Below, one piece after another: positions 17,362 through 20,294 of a DNA stretch of 20,294 nt (its first letter is position 1; every line of letters starts with the position of its first letter). The stretch comes from Pinguiococcus pyrenoidosus (Eukaryota > Sar > Pinguiophyceae > Pinguiochrysidales > Pinguiochrysidaceae). The position numbers and the translations under genes were made by a program. The DNA is taken from NCBI GenBank assembly GCA_019677205.1, contig JAAMXY010000589.1, forward strand, positions 1 to 20,294. The letters are read 5' to 3'. A model generated the notes under the pieces. The model saw only the letters and a list, made by a program, of their open reading frames with translations, was not told the DNA's origin and made no database searches.

Positions 17362-18480
17362 ATGCACAAGGTCACGAGCATGGAGGCGCACCGTGTCCTC
17401 TCGGTCATCGAGGACACGCTGGAGAAGCTGTCCTACCTGTCCTACCTGCCCGAGGATCCTTCCTCCGCCGCAAGCTCCGATCTGGTGACCCTTCTCAGCA
17501 GGGACTCGGCCGCTCAGGCCTCAGGCGCCCTGGACAAGATGCTCAAGCTGGAGAGCAAGCTGCAGAATCGACCTGAAACGGACCAGGGCCAGATTGACAC
17601 CTGCAACGTCGCCATCCGCGACTTCTGCCGCCAAGTCAATCTCTCCCCCATCGCGGCCGAAGCGCTGTACGCAGCTGAGACGCGCAACTCGGGCATTGTC
17701 TCACTGATCCATCAGCTCTCGCAGCTGAAGAGCATCACCTTCCGGCACCTCAGTACCACCATCGAGGAGGAAACCACCAACCGAGAGCTCCTCCACGACC
17801 TCGACGAGAGAATGCAGCGAGCCGAGCGCCAGAGGGAACGCCTCCAGGCCTCCCTGGATCGCCTCCGGACCGAGCGGGATCGAGAGGTCGCCGTGCTGGA
17901 CCAGACGCTCAGCAAGCTGGAGGCGGAGCGGCAAGACTTGTCGCAATCCAACCACGCGGAGATCGCCACCATCGAGAAGGACATGAACGAGCAGATCGAG
18001 CGGAGCACGAACGAGTACAACACGGAGAAGAAGAGCCTGGAGGAGGATCTCAAGAACTTGAACGCCAAGCTGGCGGACGAGAGCGACGAGCATCGGGAGC
18101 TCGAGAACACGCAGCGACGCCTGATGGCGCGGAAGGAGAAGGACCTTTCGGAGGTCATCGAGAACTACGACCGGGACATGGCAGCAAAGCAGGCCGAGAT
18201 CGAGCATCTGCAGGAGCGGATGAAAAAGGAGAGGGTGGAGTTCCTGGAGCTGCAGGAGCACTTTGATAGGGTAGACGCAAACATGGCGAAGAAGGCCGAG
18301 GAAGAGCAGATCATCGAGAACTTGCGGCAACGGGAGGCCAAGGCCCACGCGCTTTTGGCCGAGAATGCCGTCATCATTCAGACGATGGTGCGAGTGAGAC
18401 AGACCAGGGCAGAGTTCATCAAGCTAACCAGCAAGAAGGGCAAGAAGGGCAAGAAGGGAGGGAAGAAGAAGAAGAAATAG
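17362..18480 (+). CDS. DRC10: Nexin-dynein regulatory complex subunit 10-like (IQCD family)
   Basis: Intronless, 372 residues. The start region VTSMEAHRVLSVIEDTLEKL matches the conserved N-terminal block of IQCD/DRC10. The centre (about 130-335) is a long charged coiled coil with segments such as LEEDLKNLNAKLADE and VIENYDRDMAAKQAEIEHLQ. An IQ-type calmodulin-binding motif (IIQTMVRVRQTR) follows, and the protein closes in a Lys/Gly tail (KKGKKGKKGGKKKKK), as in family members. The complex links outer-doublet microtubules and regulates dynein in motile cilia. The paralogue DRC9/IQCG is the main alternative. The gene implies a flagellated cell. The ATG at 17362 (AAGATGC) is used; a second ATG six codons later is also possible. 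Confidence 0.75.
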   Translation: MHKVTSMEAHRVLSVIEDTLEKLSYLSYLPEDPSSAASSDLVTLLSRDSAAQASGALDKMLKLESKLQNRPETDQGQIDTCNVAIRDFCRQVNLSPIAAEALYAAETRNSGIVSLIHQLSQLKSITFRHLSTTIEEETTNRELLHDLDERMQRAERQRERLQASLDRLRTERDREVAVLDQTLSKLEAERQDLSQSNHAEIATIEKDMNEQIERSTNEYNTEKKSLEEDLKNLNAKLADESDEHRELENTQRRLMARKEKDLSEVIENYDRDMAAKQAEIEHLQERMKKERVEFLELQEHFDRVDANMAKKAEEEQIIENLRQREAKAHALLAENAVIIQTMVRVRQTRAEFIKLTSKKGKKGKKGGKKKKK

Positions 18481-18582
18481 ACAGCCCTTCGTAGCTCATG
18501 CCAACGCTCGTCTTGCTGAGACGTCACGGCTTTTCAAGGGCGCTCCCACCTCTACTTCGCTGCCCGCTTCGGGCATCTCAGG
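18481..18582. other. Short convergent spacer, DRC10 / membrane protein
   Basis: Only 102 bp separates the two converging stop codons, so the 3' UTRs of the two transcripts probably overlap. I see no distinct element. Confidence 0.5.
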
Positions 18583-20274
18583 CTACGATTCATGCTCTGC
18601 GCCCTTTTTGCCTCGACGTTCGACAGTTTCGGAAGCGTGCTCCTGCCTGGCTGAGCGCGCGCCCTGAGGAGAATCGGACCCGGGCCGACCACCGGGTGTC
18701 CGCTGCCTGTTGGCATCATCCTCAGCATTCGCAAAGGGAAGCGAAGGCGCTTTGGAGGCCTCCTCCGGTGGCTCACTTGTTTGGGACTCCGCGTCGGCCG
18801 CACGCGCTTGCTTGCTTCCAGGCCGCTGCAGTGCTGCTCCAAGTGCCGCGCCGCTCACGAATGTACGCGAGGCCTGGCGCAGGCCGCGTCGCATTGCTTG
18901 AATGGTGTACCTCCTCTCAAAGGGCACCTGCCTCTGCTGCCTCCTGATGACTCGAGCGAGCTCTGCGTAGTAGTAAAGAGTATCGCCTCCGTCGGTGGTG
19001 GCGCTCCAGACGTACGGCAACAGCGCATAGCCGAGCGCAATACCAACGACCAGCACGAGCATCGGAGACAACACCGCTACCAGAGAAAGCCTTGCGTCCC
19101 CCAGCTCCTGAATCTGCGTCATGTGCACCATCAACAGCCCGTGGAAGAGGAGCCACGGGATCGAAAGGAGGCCAAAGAAGACCCCTACAACACAACCTTT
19201 CTGTTAGCGACATGCCAAGGTGGCACAAACGGGAACCGCTGATGCGGACTCACCCACAAACGGCTCGGCCACACCGACGATCAAACAGGAGAAGATCGAG
19301 AACATGACCGCCAGGAAGAAGATGCCTCCCCAGTCGGCGGCTCCCGGCCGATCCGCCGCCGCCAGCATTGCCGTGCTGTAGAGCCAAAGCCACAGGAACG
19401 GCATGAAGAAGAACAGCCAGACGCGACAGCAAAACGCCATCCCAGCGGCGTAGTACCTATGCGCCACGAAGTCATACAGCAACGTCGCGCACGCCAGGGT
19501 CGAGTACAAGAAGAGCGGCACCACCAGCACCACCGGCGTCTCTCCGCCCAGGTGCCACGCAACCGCGAGAGGCCACATCACGCACAGCCAAACCGACGCG
19601 CCACTCAAGACCGTCTGCACACAAGGCTGCTTGAGCTTGGGTACGCCACGGATGTCTTTCGCCTCCAAAAACGACACCTCTTGGCCGTTGTGGTACAGGA
19701 CATCCACCGTGGCGTTCCCGTGCACCTGCGAGATGACGCCAGGACACCATCTGTCTTGCTGGACGCGACTCTCCACCGGCAGTCCCACGAACAGATCCGA
19801 CGCCTCCGACGCAAAGCGAGGGACCTGGACGCGAAACTCCGTGGCCAAGAGTCTCTTCAGGCGGAAGTCGAAGTAGAGATAGCGGCCCTGGTCGGCGTCG
19901 GCGTTGAAGAAGACGAGCGCCTTGAACAGCGACGCAACTCGACGACTGTAGCGCAGCTCTTTGCTCAAGCGCTCAGCACAGGGAGCAAAGAGCGACGTCA
20001 CCGGTCGCAACGCTTCCCGTCTCTTGCTCCACCACAGCGACAGACGCGATTGTCGTGGTGGGTGCGGATCCGGGTCCGGCCTTGGCGTCGGGGTCGGGTA
20101 CTTGAGCGCCGGAGCCTCAACATCAGCCGATGCTGTGTCTGGCGTGGCGGCGCCGAAGACTTCGCGTCGCGCCAGGCGCGCTAGGTTGCGAAAGCGGCTC
20201 ATCTTCTCCGACAAAGGCAGGGTCCGTGCTGGCATCGCGTGAACAGTGCTGTCGTCAGCGTCGCCGCTTGCCAC
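18583..20274 (-). CDS. Unrecognised polytopic membrane protein with a Tudor-like segment
   Basis: Two exons, 19254 upward and 18583-19184, join across a 69-nt GTGAGT...TTGTGTTGTAG intron (phase 1) that contains an in-frame stop. Joining gives PFVGGVFFGLLSIPWLLFHG, restoring a hydrophobic segment. The N-terminal 100 or so residues are basic and Pro-rich. A globular part (LFKALVFFNADADQGRYLYF) is followed by RWCPGVISQV...TVDVLYHNGQEV, which resembles a small Tudor/SH3-type barrel. About six hydrophobic segments then follow, and the Ser/Glu/Arg-rich tail looks disordered. I do not recognise a family. The frame is open to the window edge. The first in-frame ATG inside the window is at 20235, and the upstream start at 20274 would be a GTG. 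The 5' end may therefore be incomplete. Confidence 0.6.
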
Positions 20275-20294
20275 GGCTGAGAACAGATGCTTCG

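Noticed and set aside
18498-18947. 149-codon plus-strand frame downstream of DRC10
   Set aside because: Antisense to the second exon of the membrane protein, whose spliced frame has continuous hydrophobic helices.

Overview
The window is GC-rich eukaryotic nuclear DNA with short GT-AG introns. I can support nine protein-coding genes and about twelve introns of 66 to 240 nt. The best clue to the organism is the pairing of two genes. One is a ferredoxin-dependent bilin reductase of the PebB/PEBB type, made as a precursor with an N-terminal hydrophobic presequence. The other is a subunit of the axonemal nexin-dynein regulatory complex. A flagellate that makes phycoerythrobilin and imports the enzyme through a secretory-type presequence points to a cryptophyte alga, since red algae have no flagella. 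This is an inference; I do not name a species.

Layout, left to right: MTHFR-like TIM-barrel protein (minus, 151-1146); GH92 alpha-mannosidase-like membrane protein (plus, 1625-4773, four exons); PEBB bilin reductase (minus, 4956-5902, two exons); ribosomal protein eL30 (plus, 6911-7377, two exons); cyclin-dependent kinase (minus, 7782-8864); ER-lumenal large Hsp70 of the HYOU1/GRP170/Lhs1 type (plus, 9565-12654, three exons); CELF/Bruno-like RNA-binding protein with two RRMs (minus, 13787-16083, five exons); DRC10/IQCD-like axonemal protein (plus, 17362-18480); and an unrecognised polytopic membrane protein with a Tudor-like segment (minus, 18583 to about 20235, possibly running off the window).

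The nine genes alternate strand without exception, so the window consists of divergent pairs sharing presumed promoter regions (478 to 1278 bp) and convergent pairs sharing 3' regions (102 to 1132 bp). The divergent spacers carry CCAAT-type boxes, AT-rich patches, palindromes and, between the CELF-like and DRC10 genes, two short tandem repeat blocks.

The genes do not form one pathway. They are housekeeping or signalling genes (eL30, CDK, RNA-binding protein), secretory-pathway genes (HYOU1, GH92), a plastid pigment enzyme (PEBB) and a flagellar gene (DRC10). I saw no mobile element, CRISPR array, tRNA or rRNA. The most interesting points are the PEBB gene with an intron at its presequence/enzyme boundary, the altered acid-residue region and terminal anchors of the GH92 protein, the CDK with Phe at the inhibitory Tyr15 position, the excess of 3n and stop-free introns, and the strict strand alternation.
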